DNA of 48,812 bases from an uncultured Cellvibrionales bacterium (GTDB lineage: Bacteria > Pseudomonadota > Gammaproteobacteria > Pseudomonadales > Dasaniaceae): the NCBI GenBank assembly GCA_913019905.1, contig CAJVZD010000032.1:1-48812 (forward strand), given 5' to 3'. Below are positions 28,106-36,854 of this stretch, one piece after another (position 1 is the stretch's first letter; every line of letters starts with the position of its first letter). The notes below the pieces were generated by a model. That model was not told where the DNA came from. It saw only the letters and a list, made by a program, of their open reading frames with translations, and ran no database searches. The translations under genes and the position numbers were made by a program.

Positions 28106-28999
28106 TCATTCAATAAACTGAACATAACTACCCGCCTCCTTTTTCGACTGATACATCGCGAAATCTGCACGTTTTACAAACATTTCAGAGGCCTCGTCAG
28201 AATTGAACTCTGAGATACCGACACTTAACGAAAATGGTAAATCTGCGCGATTATAATCAATTAAAGCAGCTGGTTTATTGTCCTCAAATTGTTCCACTAC
28301 TCTAGCCGCGACCGCAAGAGCTTTTTCTCTATTGGCCTCGGGAAGTAATAGCATAAATTCATCGCCGCCATATCGGAAACCATGATCATTAGAACGGGCA
28401 GCAGTCTTTATAACGTCCGCAATATAGCGCAGTAGATTATCTCCCTCTATATGCCCAAGGCTATCATTCACCAATTTGAAATTGTCCACGTCGATACAGA
28501 TCAAACTCAATGGCCGATCATGGCGCTGGCAACGAGCGATTTCCTGTGAAAGAACCGTGTAAAAATGACGTTGATTATAAAGGCCTGTCAGTCCATCTGT
28601 GATGGCCAGTGATTTCAAAGACTGTTCAAGTTCCTTTTGCAGCGTCAAGTCATGGAAAAAACCAATGCTTCCGATTTCTTCATCATTTTCTGTAATAAGC
28701 GTTGCGGATATCAATATAGGTAGAATGACGCCGTCATTAGTCCGCAACTTCGTTTCGTGTTGCTGAATTAAACCTCGACCGCCACAACTCTCACTATGAA
28801 TAAGCTTCTTAATTTCTTTGCCTGCGCCCTCAGGATGATAGAGCTTACTTATGTGCAGCTGATTAACCACCTCGTCAGATTTATAGCCCAGTAACTTTTC
28901 AGCGGCGGGATTAAAAAGTGTAATTCTCCCTTCTCGATTTACACCAATAACCGGGTCGGGGCAAATTCTGGCGAGCTCATTGGAGATCAAATCTTTCAT
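28106..28999 (-). CDS. PAS-GGDEF diguanylate cyclase
   Basis: A 297-residue cytoplasmic protein: PAS at about 5-125 (PDPVIGVNREGRITLFNPAAE), a short helical linker, and GGDEF at about 135-295. The catalytic GGDEF is perfect (FRYGGDEFML) and the inhibitory I-site RSND lies exactly five residues before it, so it should make c-di-GMP and be feedback-inhibited. DGLTGLYNQRHF and DVDNFKLVNDSLGH are intact. It precedes the PAS-PAS-GGDEF-EAL gene in the same direction. The long region upstream, without genes, should hold its promoter. Confidence 0.94.
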   Translation of the reverse strand: MKDLISNELARICPDPVIGVNREGRITLFNPAAEKLLGYKSDEVVNQLHISKLYHPEGAGKEIKKLIHSESCGGRGLIQQHETKLRTNDGVILPILISATLITENDEEIGSIGFFHDLTLQKELEQSLKSLAITDGLTGLYNQRHFYTVLSQEIARCQRHDRPLSLICIDVDNFKLVNDSLGHIEGDNLLRYIADVIKTAARSNDHGFRYGGDEFMLLLPEANREKALAVAARVVEQFEDNKPAALIDYNRADLPFSLSVGISEFNSDEASEMFVKRADFAMYQSKKEAGSYVQFIE

Positions 29000-30375
29000 G
29001 TTACAACTTCACCTTAAATGGAATAACAAAAAGTTCTATCTTGTATTCGAAATAGAAATACCGGCCTAAAACTTTGATAAAAATGTGTTGGTACGAGTAT
29101 CGTGAGAAGACTCAATGCCTGCAAATTATTCTCAATATGAATAGAAGATCCATCAATAATAGCGCAAAAATACTTCTAATTGCGTAGTATAACAACTTTA
29201 TTTTGACTACTTTTCACTTCAGAATTCTTTTTTATCTTCATGCCGCCATCAAACTAAAGCATTTTGATGTGTCTTGGTTTTTGGCCAAAATCGCTACCAT
29301 ACGTAGATTTCTCTAAATTTTCCACTTGGCTTTTGACCACAAAAATCTTTTACCTGATTAGCTAAAACTCATAGATATCTCGCTGCCACACAACCATTAC
29401 GATAGATTTCCAAAGGAAGTCGTCTGCCCAACAACTCCACGACTTTGAGAAATATCTGAGAACGGCGAAAATCTTTTTCTTCCTCCACCACCATCAGTAA
29501 CGGTATTCCTATCCTGAAAAATCCAAGCCACAACGAACAAGAGAGAAGAGGAAAGGTTTCGGAGATAAAACAAAGGATGACCGCCCATTTTTACATTGCC
29601 ACTTGTTCCAATTTCGAAGCCGGAAATGAGCTGACGGGAAATACAATAGGCAGATGACGGAAATACTTGCAGCTTCAACACAAATCTTGAAAGAAATGAT
29701 TTGGAAATGTGATTAGGCATGAAGCGCGTGTTGTCACGCGACCGGAAGAATGACCTCGGCTTCAAAAAAGTCGCTTAGCCCAGCTCATCTTTTTTGAAAG
29801 CGATTCTATTACGAAACGAGGAGATTTATTAGAAACACGTCCATAGGTTGTTAAAATCCAGACGTGTAACCAAAGAACTTTTTCATCGTAACATTCTCTC
29901 TGCTAAGCTCGCTCGGAACAAAACCATCAATAGATCATGCCCCTTCACGTCCAACTTAGACCTCTCTTTCTAGAGCAAGTCCGACCTGCGAATAGTAATC
30001 AGCTATTACAATACTATCGCGACAATACAGTCGGGATAGTACAACCATCAAGCGGTCACTAACTCCTGATTCACAATTTTTTCTCAATCGAGACAACCCT
30101 AAAGCAGCGCACCTAGTAAACTGTCACAAAAAAAACAGTTAACTAAACTGGACTTTTGGAAAAACATTAATTATAGTTCATCCGCTTTTTAAAAAATGAT
30201 AATAAAAATAACGCACCAAGTTACAACTCAGCTCCATGTCAGGGATTTCAGGTCTGATTATTTTTATGCTTACAGTCCGCGACAGTTTCGGCGAGTTACG
30301 CCCCGAAAATCGTAAAATGAAGCAATAAAAATCGCAGTAACTTGTTATGCTCACAATGTAGCGAGGCTTTGGAAT
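29000..30375. other. 1.4-kb region without a convincing gene
   Basis: AT-rich stretch between the diverging PAS-GGDEF and PilZ genes. The longest frames (minus 29397-29765, minus 30178-30558) have no ribosome site, no domain and unnatural composition. A small perfect hairpin CGCGTG-TTGT-CACGCG is at 29725-29740. I see no tRNA, repeat array or transposase. The length is unusual in this window and could hide regulatory RNA or a decayed gene. Confidence 0.4.
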
Positions 30376-31044
30376 ATGCATTATATCCAACCGAAAAAAA
30401 ATGCAAACGTAACGATAACAAGTGCCGATGGTGCTCGAATTCAGACTCGATTTCACCATGCCGTAAACGGGCGGTGGACGCTGGCGTTCAATGTAACTAA
30501 AGCCCAATTGATGACAAGCTTCGATGTTGTCGAGATCAATTTTATCTTTGATGAGCATATTTATACCGCGAAAGCTAACGTCAGCGGGGTCAACAGTTCA
30601 ATTGGGTCATGCTTTATTGATAGTATTCAGGAATATCAATCTCGTCCGCTACGAGGCGAGGATCGCATTGCCGTTAGTCTTCCTTGCTCAATCATCACGA
30701 AAGACAAAATTACTTCCCGCAGTACCTTCATCGACAATCGACAAAATATAATATCTAATCTCAGTTACACGGGAGCTCTGTTGTCGACAAATATGTTAAG
30801 TGGTAATGGAAACAGCTTACTCATGTTGTTCGCGTTGGATATTCACGCGGAATTAGATCCGGCCCTTCATAGAATGTATATTCGAGGACATATCGTACGC
30901 GAACAAGAAAATTCAAAAAGCCCTTTCGCCCACCATTACGGTATTCAGTTTGGAAATACTAATCCTTCGTTTCAACATTTACTTAAAACTTACCTGGAGA
31001 ACATGAAGCTAAACGCCGCGGGGAAAACAACAAGAGCCGCGTGA
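30376..31044 (+). CDS. PilZ-domain c-di-GMP receptor-like protein
   Basis: A 222-residue soluble protein. The N-terminal half (about 1-95) is a beta-rich domain resembling the YcgR-N/PilZN arrangement. The C-terminal half (about 95-210) contains PilZ signatures: RGEDR matching RxxxR before AVSLPCSII, then NLSYTGALLS matching the D/NxSxxG motif, and HYGIQFGN near the end. It should bind c-di-GMP and change a partner, such as a motility or envelope system. ATG at 30376 with GAGG upstream. It converges with the sensor kinase and lies just beyond two c-di-GMP enzymes, so local functional grouping is plausible. Targets are unknown. Confidence 0.82.
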   Translation: MHYIQPKKNANVTITSADGARIQTRFHHAVNGRWTLAFNVTKAQLMTSFDVVEINFIFDEHIYTAKANVSGVNSSIGSCFIDSIQEYQSRPLRGEDRIAVSLPCSIITKDKITSRSTFIDNRQNIISNLSYTGALLSTNMLSGNGNSLLMLFALDIHAELDPALHRMYIRGHIVREQENSKSPFAHHYGIQFGNTNPSFQHLLKTYLENMKLNAAGKTTRAA

Positions 31045-31083
31045 TGAGAGTTATTAGCCTTGATTGATTTCTAGATGACGACG

Positions 31084-31114
31084 CAACCATTGAGATGAAA
31101 CACATCAATGGTTG
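31084..31114. terminator. Stem-loop between convergent genes, probable terminator
   Basis: CAACCATTGA pairs with TCAATGGTTG over an 11-base loop, placed between the PilZ and kinase stops. No long T-run follows, so it may act as a transcript-end structure rather than a canonical terminator. Confidence 0.45.
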
Positions 31115-31139
31115 GCCGGAGAAAGAGGAAGAATGATAT

Positions 31140-32618
31140 TTAGGAAGACAGAGTAAAACTAAACCGCGTACCCTCTCCCAGGCGACTCTGAACCGATATA
31201 ACGCTTTGATGTAATTCGACAAGACGGCGAGTGATAGCCAATCCTAAACCGCTGTTTCGCCCTTTACTCTTAACACTGTTGGTTGCTCGGAAGTGAGGCT
31301 CGAAAATATGCGCGATCTCCTCGTCGGGAATGCCTATACCACTATCCTCGACTGATATATTAACTCCTCCATCAACACGGGTGAGTACGACTTGTATTCG
31401 GCCGCCATCCTTACAATGACGAACGGCATTGTCCAGTAGGTTGGTTAACAATCGCTCCAACTTTTCTATATCTGCCATAACTAACAGAGAAGGATCTTTG
31501 GGGGTAACGTCCAACGCCAACTTTCTGCCATCCTCGATGTGTAACTTTTGAAATAAATCCTGAATCAACTCCGCCACTGCTACCGGTTCGCGGTGCAATA
31601 TCACATCGTCCCCCTCGAGATGTGCTAACTCAAAAAGCTGTTCGATCAAATGACTGATTTGAGTGCTATTATTGATCGCCGTCTGAATTATCTTTTCATT
31701 TTGTTCGGGACTTAACTCATGGTTTTTAAGCTGCCAGGTTTCGAGATAACCTTGCAAAGATGCCAGCGGCGTTCGCAAGTCATGAGACACGTAAGAGATG
31801 AGTTCACGGCGCAATTCATCCGTATTTTTTACTTTTTGATACTGCTTCTTCAAGGTGCTGGCCATTTCCTGAAAAGTGACACCGAGTCGACTCACTTCAT
31901 CTTGCGCGGTACTTTGCCATTGACTAAGTTCCAACTCTCCCTGCTCAAAACCTCTGGACTTGAAAGATTGCATATCGCCGGCTAACCTTCGCAAAGGACG
32001 AGTTATTAGAGAAAAGAACAACAGCATGGCGCAGCCGACAAACAACAATATCGCGACTAAACCCCAAAAGCTAATCTTCACTATGTGACTCTTTTGCAAT
32101 AGGTCCACGACATTATCGTAAATCTCGCCGCCAATAATAATATATAGATAGCCAATTAACTGATCGTCATGATGGATTGGTGCGGCGGAAAAAATTTTCT
32201 TATTGGAGGAAGAACGCGGATCGTCACCCAGTACCGGTAACATTACCGCTCCGTCGATCAGATCTCTTACCGGCACCAGGTCTACCTTATCACGTTTGAC
32301 CTTGCCGGGATCAGCGGAATATGTCGTCACGACTCCCTCGGGATCGAGAATATAGAATTCAAAACTCGGCCCCAAAATCATCATCGAGTGAAACGCGTGC
32401 TCAAGCGCCTCTTTATCTATTTTCCCGTTCTTTAACAGTGCGTCATCGTGTGCGATGTGTTCCGCCAACTCCAGGTGAAGTTTTTGTTCAACCTCTTGTT
32501 GATAGCTACGAGTAAGTTGCAAAGCGAGGCTTAGAAGCAATATACCGACCAAAACAAAACTGGCGATAATAGCTAAGGCGATTTTGCTGTAAAAAGTATT
32601 AATCTTTCCAAGTATCAC
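31140..32618 (-). CDS. Membrane sensor histidine kinase (HAMP-HisKA-HATPase)
   Basis: Partner kinase of the OmpR regulator upstream. Two membrane helices (about 13-36 and 180-205) bracket a periplasmic sensor of about 140 residues that resembles double-Cache/PAS-like domains (FEFYILDPEGVVTTYS). Then come HAMP, HisKA with phosphoacceptor H279 (SYVSHDLRTPLASL) and HATPase with NLLDNAVRHC, DSGIGIPDEE and GLGLAITRRLV. I chose the GTG at 32618, which overlaps the regulator gene by 20 bp, with GGGG upstream; GTG 32636 is an alternative. Translational coupling to the regulator is likely. It belongs to the spondin-domain operon. Confidence 0.9.
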   Translation of the reverse strand: MILGKINTFYSKIALAIIASFVLVGILLLSLALQLTRSYQQEVEQKLHLELAEHIAHDDALLKNGKIDKEALEHAFHSMMILGPSFEFYILDPEGVVTTYSADPGKVKRDKVDLVPVRDLIDGAVMLPVLGDDPRSSSNKKIFSAAPIHHDDQLIGYLYIIIGGEIYDNVVDLLQKSHIVKISFWGLVAILLFVGCAMLLFFSLITRPLRRLAGDMQSFKSRGFEQGELELSQWQSTAQDEVSRLGVTFQEMASTLKKQYQKVKNTDELRRELISYVSHDLRTPLASLQGYLETWQLKNHELSPEQNEKIIQTAINNSTQISHLIEQLFELAHLEGDDVILHREPVAVAELIQDLFQKLHIEDGRKLALDVTPKDPSLLVMADIEKLERLLTNLLDNAVRHCKDGGRIQVVLTRVDGGVNISVEDSGIGIPDEEIAHIFEPHFRATNSVKSKGRNSGLGLAITRRLVELHQSVISVQSRLGEGTRFSFTLSS

Positions 32619-33309
32619 TGAACTTATACCCCACACCCCAGACCGTTAAAACAAACTGCGGTTTAGCCGGATCAATTTCCAGCTTATTCCGCAAGCGATT
32701 GATATGGGAATTTACCGTATGTTCATAACCACTATGTTTGTAACCCCAAATGCTATCCAACAACTGCGCACGGCTAAACACTAGTCCGGGCTGGCGTGCC
32801 ATATATATCAAAAGGTCAAACTCCGTACTTGTCAGATCTACTAACGAGTTTGCTATACTCACTTGCCGCTTGCCGACATTAATACTTAGAGATCCGAAGT
32901 TCAGCAGATTGGATTCCGCTCCAGCTACCGGCTGAGTTAACATTTGAACCCGACGTAGCTGCGCCTTAACTCTCGCCTTTAGCTCACGCACGCTAAAAGG
33001 TTTCGTTATGTAATCATCGGCCCCCATTTCCAAACCAACCACCCTATCAGCTTCTGAGCCGAGTGCGGTTAACATGAGAATGGGAGTTGTTAGTCCTGCC
33101 GATCTAAGCTGCCGACAGATTTCCAGTCCATCTACCCCTGGCAGCATAAGATCAAGAACCAACAAGTCGTAACTGCCCGATAGGGCCATCTTCAGCCCTC
33201 GCGTGCCGTCATTACTACTATCGACTTCATGATTGATATCGGAAAGGTTCATTGTGATCAAGGCATTAATGTCTTGATCATCTTCAACCACGAGAATACG
33301 ATTCTTCAT
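32599..33309 (-). CDS. OmpR-family response regulator
   Basis: A 236-residue two-domain regulator. The receiver has the acidic pair ED/D (10-11), phosphoacceptor D53 (VLDLMLPG), T/S switch (LTAL) and K in the ITKPF motif. The C-terminal winged helix carries LTSTEFDLLIYMARQPG, SRAQLLDSIWG and TVNSHINRLRNKLE, typical of OmpR/PhoB DNA binding. The gene lies 24 bp after the lipoprotein gene and overlaps the kinase start, so all four form one transcription unit. It probably controls this operon and unknown envelope genes. Confidence 0.94.
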   Translation of the reverse strand: MKNRILVVEDDQDINALITMNLSDINHEVDSSNDGTRGLKMALSGSYDLLVLDLMLPGVDGLEICRQLRSAGLTTPILMLTALGSEADRVVGLEMGADDYITKPFSVRELKARVKAQLRRVQMLTQPVAGAESNLLNFGSLSINVGKRQVSIANSLVDLTSTEFDLLIYMARQPGLVFSRAQLLDSIWGYKHSGYEHTVNSHINRLRNKLEIDPAKPQFVLTVWGVGYKFSDTWKD

Positions 33310-33333
33310 GCGTGTAGGTTGCCTTGTTATATG

Positions 33334-34122
33334 CTATTCGGTCCGAGTGACAGTCAATGTCGCAACCGGTGCATCAAATCGGTGAGACTGGTCCAACGCT
33401 GAATCCGGATTGTTTCCATCGATGCTTGCAATTCCAGGGTGTCGCGCTACTTTATCGAGATCATCACGCAGCGCATTAAAACCTTCGCCGCCATCAGCGG
33501 GTCCGGGAATACTACCAACGGCTTCGCTATTAGCTTCAGTGCCCGCATCGTAAACCGCAAGCTTCCGGCTGAGACTTTCTCCAACGGCTAAGCCGGATAA
33601 GTCAACGCCATTCAAACCGGTGAAGGCATCATTAGTATTGACCAACATAGTCACTAATGAAAGCTCTGAAAACGCCGTATCAACTTCAAGCTCCACAGTA
33701 CTAGCTTCACCTGGCCCAAAAGCTGAATCTCCACTACCCGACACCGTCATACTTACCGCGTCAGCCTCCTGTAGGAGAAGTGCATTGTCGCCACCCTCTG
33801 CCAACATTTCAAGTCCCTCAGAAGCAGAGCCCCCAAATTGCCATGCACTGTAGCCACCATCGTGAATAATAACCGCTATCGGAGATAATGGCTGATTGTG
33901 GGTGTGATTACTTACGGTAACGCTAAAACTATTAGTCTGTGGTTGCTGCTCTTGCTCTTGCTCTTGTCCAACATCATCGTCATCATCGCTATCGCCATCA
34001 AAGACATTGCAAGCTGACAAAAGACCGGACAAGAACAGCGCTAACAAAACGGTGTTAACTGGCTTGCCTTGTTTAACTCCGTGTTGCTTAATTTTATTTC
34101 TTCTAACGTGGTTCTCATTCAT
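33334..34122 (-). CDS. Spondin-domain lipoprotein
   Basis: A 262-residue lipoprotein. The lipobox LLSAC follows a basic N-terminus and hydrophobic stretch, and a low-complexity linker (DDDDD and QEQEQEQQ) separates the anchor from the globular part. The rest matches the spondin_N fold: a VSNHTHNQPLSPIAVIIHD strand, AEGGD, MLVNTNDAF and VYDAGTEANSE. It is a paralogue of the next upstream gene. ATG with GGAG upstream; 25-bp gap from its paralogue. It is likely surface- or periplasm-facing, possibly feeding a signal to the linked kinase. The ligand is unknown. Confidence 0.85.
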   Translation of the reverse strand: MNENHVRRNKIKQHGVKQGKPVNTVLLALFLSGLLSACNVFDGDSDDDDDVGQEQEQEQQPQTNSFSVTVSNHTHNQPLSPIAVIIHDGGYSAWQFGGSASEGLEMLAEGGDNALLLQEADAVSMTVSGSGDSAFGPGEASTVELEVDTAFSELSLVTMLVNTNDAFTGLNGVDLSGLAVGESLSRKLAVYDAGTEANSEAVGSIPGPADGGEGFNALRDDLDKVARHPGIASIDGNNPDSALDQSHRFDAPVATLTVTRTE

Positions 34123-34147
34123 AACACTCGCTCCTTTTACTCGTTTG

Positions 34148-34861
34148 TTATTTGACAGTTACGACAACTTTGGCGACTGGGTTTAACCAGCGATGTACAC
34201 GGCTGTCGAGATCGCTCGCGCCACCGTCAGTATTGGTATCGCCGATATTGCCACGATGAATGTGAACCAGTGTATTTTGTTCTGTATTGGTCACTCCGCT
34301 GGCCGTCGTTGTGACATCCATGCCTGGGATGACCGGAATTCCCGCAGCACCAGGGGCACCGCCTCCGTTCACTATTTCGTCGTTCACTTCAGTGCCCGCG
34401 TCGTATGCATTCAGGTAAATAGTATAGGTATCGGGTGTTGTCGGAATTTCCCAGCCGTTAAGACCAACGAAGCCATCGTTAGTTGGTAATATCATGCCTA
34501 CGATACTTAAGTGAGTATTTTCGGCAGTATCGAGTTCACTGACCATGGTGGAACTCGTTGGCGCCAAAAGACCCGCCGCTGGATTACTCGCAGTACTGGC
34601 ACTCGTACCACTTAAGATTGATTCCAAACCAGAAATATCTCCACCTTCAGCCATCGCTTGTAATTCGCTACTGGCAGCTTCACCCGCAACAAAAAGTGAT
34701 GTTTCACTGTCGTGCGCCGTAATAACTAAGGGAGTAAAGTGCATTGCGTGAGTTAAGTTAGTTATTTCGATATCGACAATCTCAGCTTGCACCGTTGCTA
34801 CTTGTGAGAATTGCATAGTGAGAGCGAGTGTTATTGAGGTGTAAAGCGCTTTTTTGGTCAT
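34148..34861 (-). CDS. Exported spondin_N-domain protein
   Basis: First gene of the operon: a 237-residue protein with a signal peptide (to about residue 26, VQA) but no lipobox Cys, so soluble in the periplasm or secreted. It shares with its paralogue the pattern TNLTHAMHFTPLVITAHD, the MAEGGD motif, IVGMILPTNDGFVGLNG and AYDAGTEVNDE. The C-terminal HIHRGN and VHRWLNPVAKVVV complete the spondin fold. ATG with GAGGAATT. Spondin_N in animals binds extracellular components; bacterial roles are undescribed. The operon pairs two such proteins with a two-component system. Confidence 0.87.
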   Translation of the reverse strand: MTKKALYTSITLALTMQFSQVATVQAEIVDIEITNLTHAMHFTPLVITAHDSETSLFVAGEAASSELQAMAEGGDISGLESILSGTSASTASNPAAGLLAPTSSTMVSELDTAENTHLSIVGMILPTNDGFVGLNGWEIPTTPDTYTIYLNAYDAGTEVNDEIVNGGGAPGAAGIPVIPGMDVTTTASGVTNTEQNTLVHIHRGNIGDTNTDGGASDLDSRVHRWLNPVAKVVVTVK

Positions 34862-35273
34862 GATAATTCCTCGAGTTATGTGTTATTAGTTTGTTGAGTT
34901 GTATTCTTGGACAACACAATAGCGAAGAAAAATTGCGATAGTTTCACAGGAATGTCACATTTCTATCACAAACAAATCGTTCGAAATGTACGATATAATC
35001 TGTCAGACAAACGAGATTTTGAAAACCACATCAAAATGCTTTTTAACGGGCCAAATAGGCGCTTTAAAAGTGCGACTAGTCCAGATGACGTTTCCGGGCA
35101 GATACAGCTCGGCTTTTATGAAACACGTTTGGACTTACCATTAACGCTTAAGTGATGAGAATTAAGTCAGATAAGGTGCGATACAAAGACCGATTTTCGA
35201 TCAGAAAATACTAAAAATAGTTCAAATCCACTTCCAGTTAAAAAATTTTCACCAAACAGGAAACGTATATCTT
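34862..35273. other. Divergent promoter region (spondin operon / M20 peptidase)
   Basis: 412 bp, AT-rich, containing the promoters of both divergent units. One 82-codon plus frame (34907-35155) is open but has no start context or family and is probably not coding. No clear operator repeat was seen. Confidence 0.4.
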
Positions 35274-36737
35274 ATGAAAAAAATAATAATCATTTTAACA
35301 GTCTTGATATTGCTGTTAGTCACCTTAATAGTGGCAAGAACGCTGTTACATCAACCCTTGTCGAAAAGCACTGCCGACACCGTCAATATAAGCGTCGACG
35401 AAAAGCAATTGGCGAAACATATGTCCGAAGCCGTTCAATTCAAAACCATTTCTTTTCAATCGAAAGAGCTGGCGATTGAGGAGTTTAGTGGATTTATTAA
35501 TTGGGTTTTCGAAACCTACCCAGAGGTTCAAAATAATCTGGAGTATGAACAATTGGGTGGTTATTCAATGCTTTATAAATGGACAGGCAAAAACCCCGAT
35601 TTAGAGCCCATTTTACTGACCGGCCATTACGATGTGGTACCGGTAATCCCAGGAAGTGAAGGCTTATGGGACCACGCGCCATTTTCCGGTGAAATAGCAG
35701 ACGACCACGTCTGGGGACGAGGTGCGCTCGATGACAAGAGTGCCGTGATTAGTTTGCTCGAAGCCGTGACACTGTTATTGAAGGAAGGATTTCAACCAGA
35801 GCGTAGTATTTACTTAAGTTTCGGACACGACGAAGAATTAGGTGGTACACAAGGTGCGGCTAGCGTCGTGGAATATGCCAAAAAACATGGCATCAATTTC
35901 CTGTGGTCTTTAGATGAGGGATCGTTCTTATTCGATAAAATGATTCCTGGAATCGATCAAATAATGGGAGCCATTAACGTTGCAGAAAAAGGCAGCCTCA
36001 CCCTACAAATTGTCGCAAAGGCCGCCGGAGGCCACTCCTCAGCGCCACCAAAACAAACGGCAGTAGGAATATTAGCGGAAGCCATCACAAAATTAGAAAC
36101 CCATCCTGTCCCGGGAGGACTGGAGGGCCTGTCTGCTCAAATGTTCGATACTATTAGTCGTTATATGCCGTTTACTTTTCGTATGTTATTTGCCAATCAA
36201 TGGCTATTCCAAGGCACCATTGAAACTCGCCTGGCAGATTCGCCTTTCATGAATGCGATGCTTCGCACCACAACCGCTCCTACCATGTTATCCGGAAGTA
36301 CAAAAGTGAATGTGTTGCCTATCGAAGCCATCGCCACAGTTAACTTTCGCTTACACCCTCGGGACTCTGTCGGCGATATTATTAGCCACGTTAAAGCGGT
36401 GGTCGACAATGATAATATCGAAGTACGGGTGCGGGAGAATGCCGGCAGGCCCGCATCACAGGTGTCCGATTGGACATCTGTCGGTTTTGATATGCTGGAA
36501 AAATCGGTTAATGAAATACTGAAAGATACTGTGATTGCGCCGGGCGTGATGATTGCTGGCTCAGATACTAGACATTATGGAAAGGTGTCTAGTAATTCCT
36601 TCCGCTTTAACCCAATGACTGTCACGCAAAAAGATGTAGCCACGTTTCACGGCACTAACGAGCGCATATCGATTGCCAATCTCGCGCAAGCAACGAAAAT
36701 CTATTCCCGACTGATGATCAATGGGTCTGCGCCGTAA
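35274..36737 (+). CDS. M20-family metallopeptidase (CPS1/PM20D1-like), membrane-anchored
   Basis: A 487-residue zinc amidohydrolase. An N-terminal hydrophobic anchor (about 3-22) is followed by the M20 catalytic domain: LTGHYDVVP (H118, D120), GRGALDDKSAV (bridging D153) and GHDEELGG (E187, E188). The dimerisation lid lies at about 240-370 and ASTRHY-type AGSDTRHYG is near 427. The anchor and long lid insertion match the CPS1/PM20D1 subgroup, which cleaves N-acyl amino acids or dipeptides. RBS AGGAAA. A palindromic terminator lies about 65 bp downstream. Single-gene unit. Confidence 0.9.
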   Translation: MKKIIIILTVLILLLVTLIVARTLLHQPLSKSTADTVNISVDEKQLAKHMSEAVQFKTISFQSKELAIEEFSGFINWVFETYPEVQNNLEYEQLGGYSMLYKWTGKNPDLEPILLTGHYDVVPVIPGSEGLWDHAPFSGEIADDHVWGRGALDDKSAVISLLEAVTLLLKEGFQPERSIYLSFGHDEELGGTQGAASVVEYAKKHGINFLWSLDEGSFLFDKMIPGIDQIMGAINVAEKGSLTLQIVAKAAGGHSSAPPKQTAVGILAEAITKLETHPVPGGLEGLSAQMFDTISRYMPFTFRMLFANQWLFQGTIETRLADSPFMNAMLRTTTAPTMLSGSTKVNVLPIEAIATVNFRLHPRDSVGDIISHVKAVVDNDNIEVRVRENAGRPASQVSDWTSVGFDMLEKSVNEILKDTVIAPGVMIAGSDTRHYGKVSSNSFRFNPMTVTQKDVATFHGTNERISIANLAQATKIYSRLMINGSAP

Positions 36738-36800
36738 ACAAGAAAAACAGAAAATATCTATTAGAAGCAATCTCCGTTTTTTTGAGACATTTCTTATAAT

Positions 36801-36828
36801 AAAAAACCCGACCTAGGTCGGGTTTTTT
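36801..36828. terminator. Bidirectional rho-independent terminator
   Basis: A perfect palindrome AAAAAACCCGACCT/AGGTCGGGTTTTTT, with T6 on either strand, between the convergent M20 peptidase and alcohol dehydrogenase genes. Confidence 0.9.
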
Positions 36829-36854
36829 AATATTATCAATAGACGCAAGGCACC

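Noticed and set aside
29397..29765. 122-codon minus-strand frame in the c-di-GMP region
   Set aside because: Composition is rich in Ser, Arg and Phe without hydrophobic periodicity, and there is no start signal; most likely chance.
33950..34010. Tandem short repeat encoding QEQEQEQ and DDDDD
   Set aside because: It is a low-complexity linker in the lipoprotein, common after lipoboxes, not an independent repeat element.
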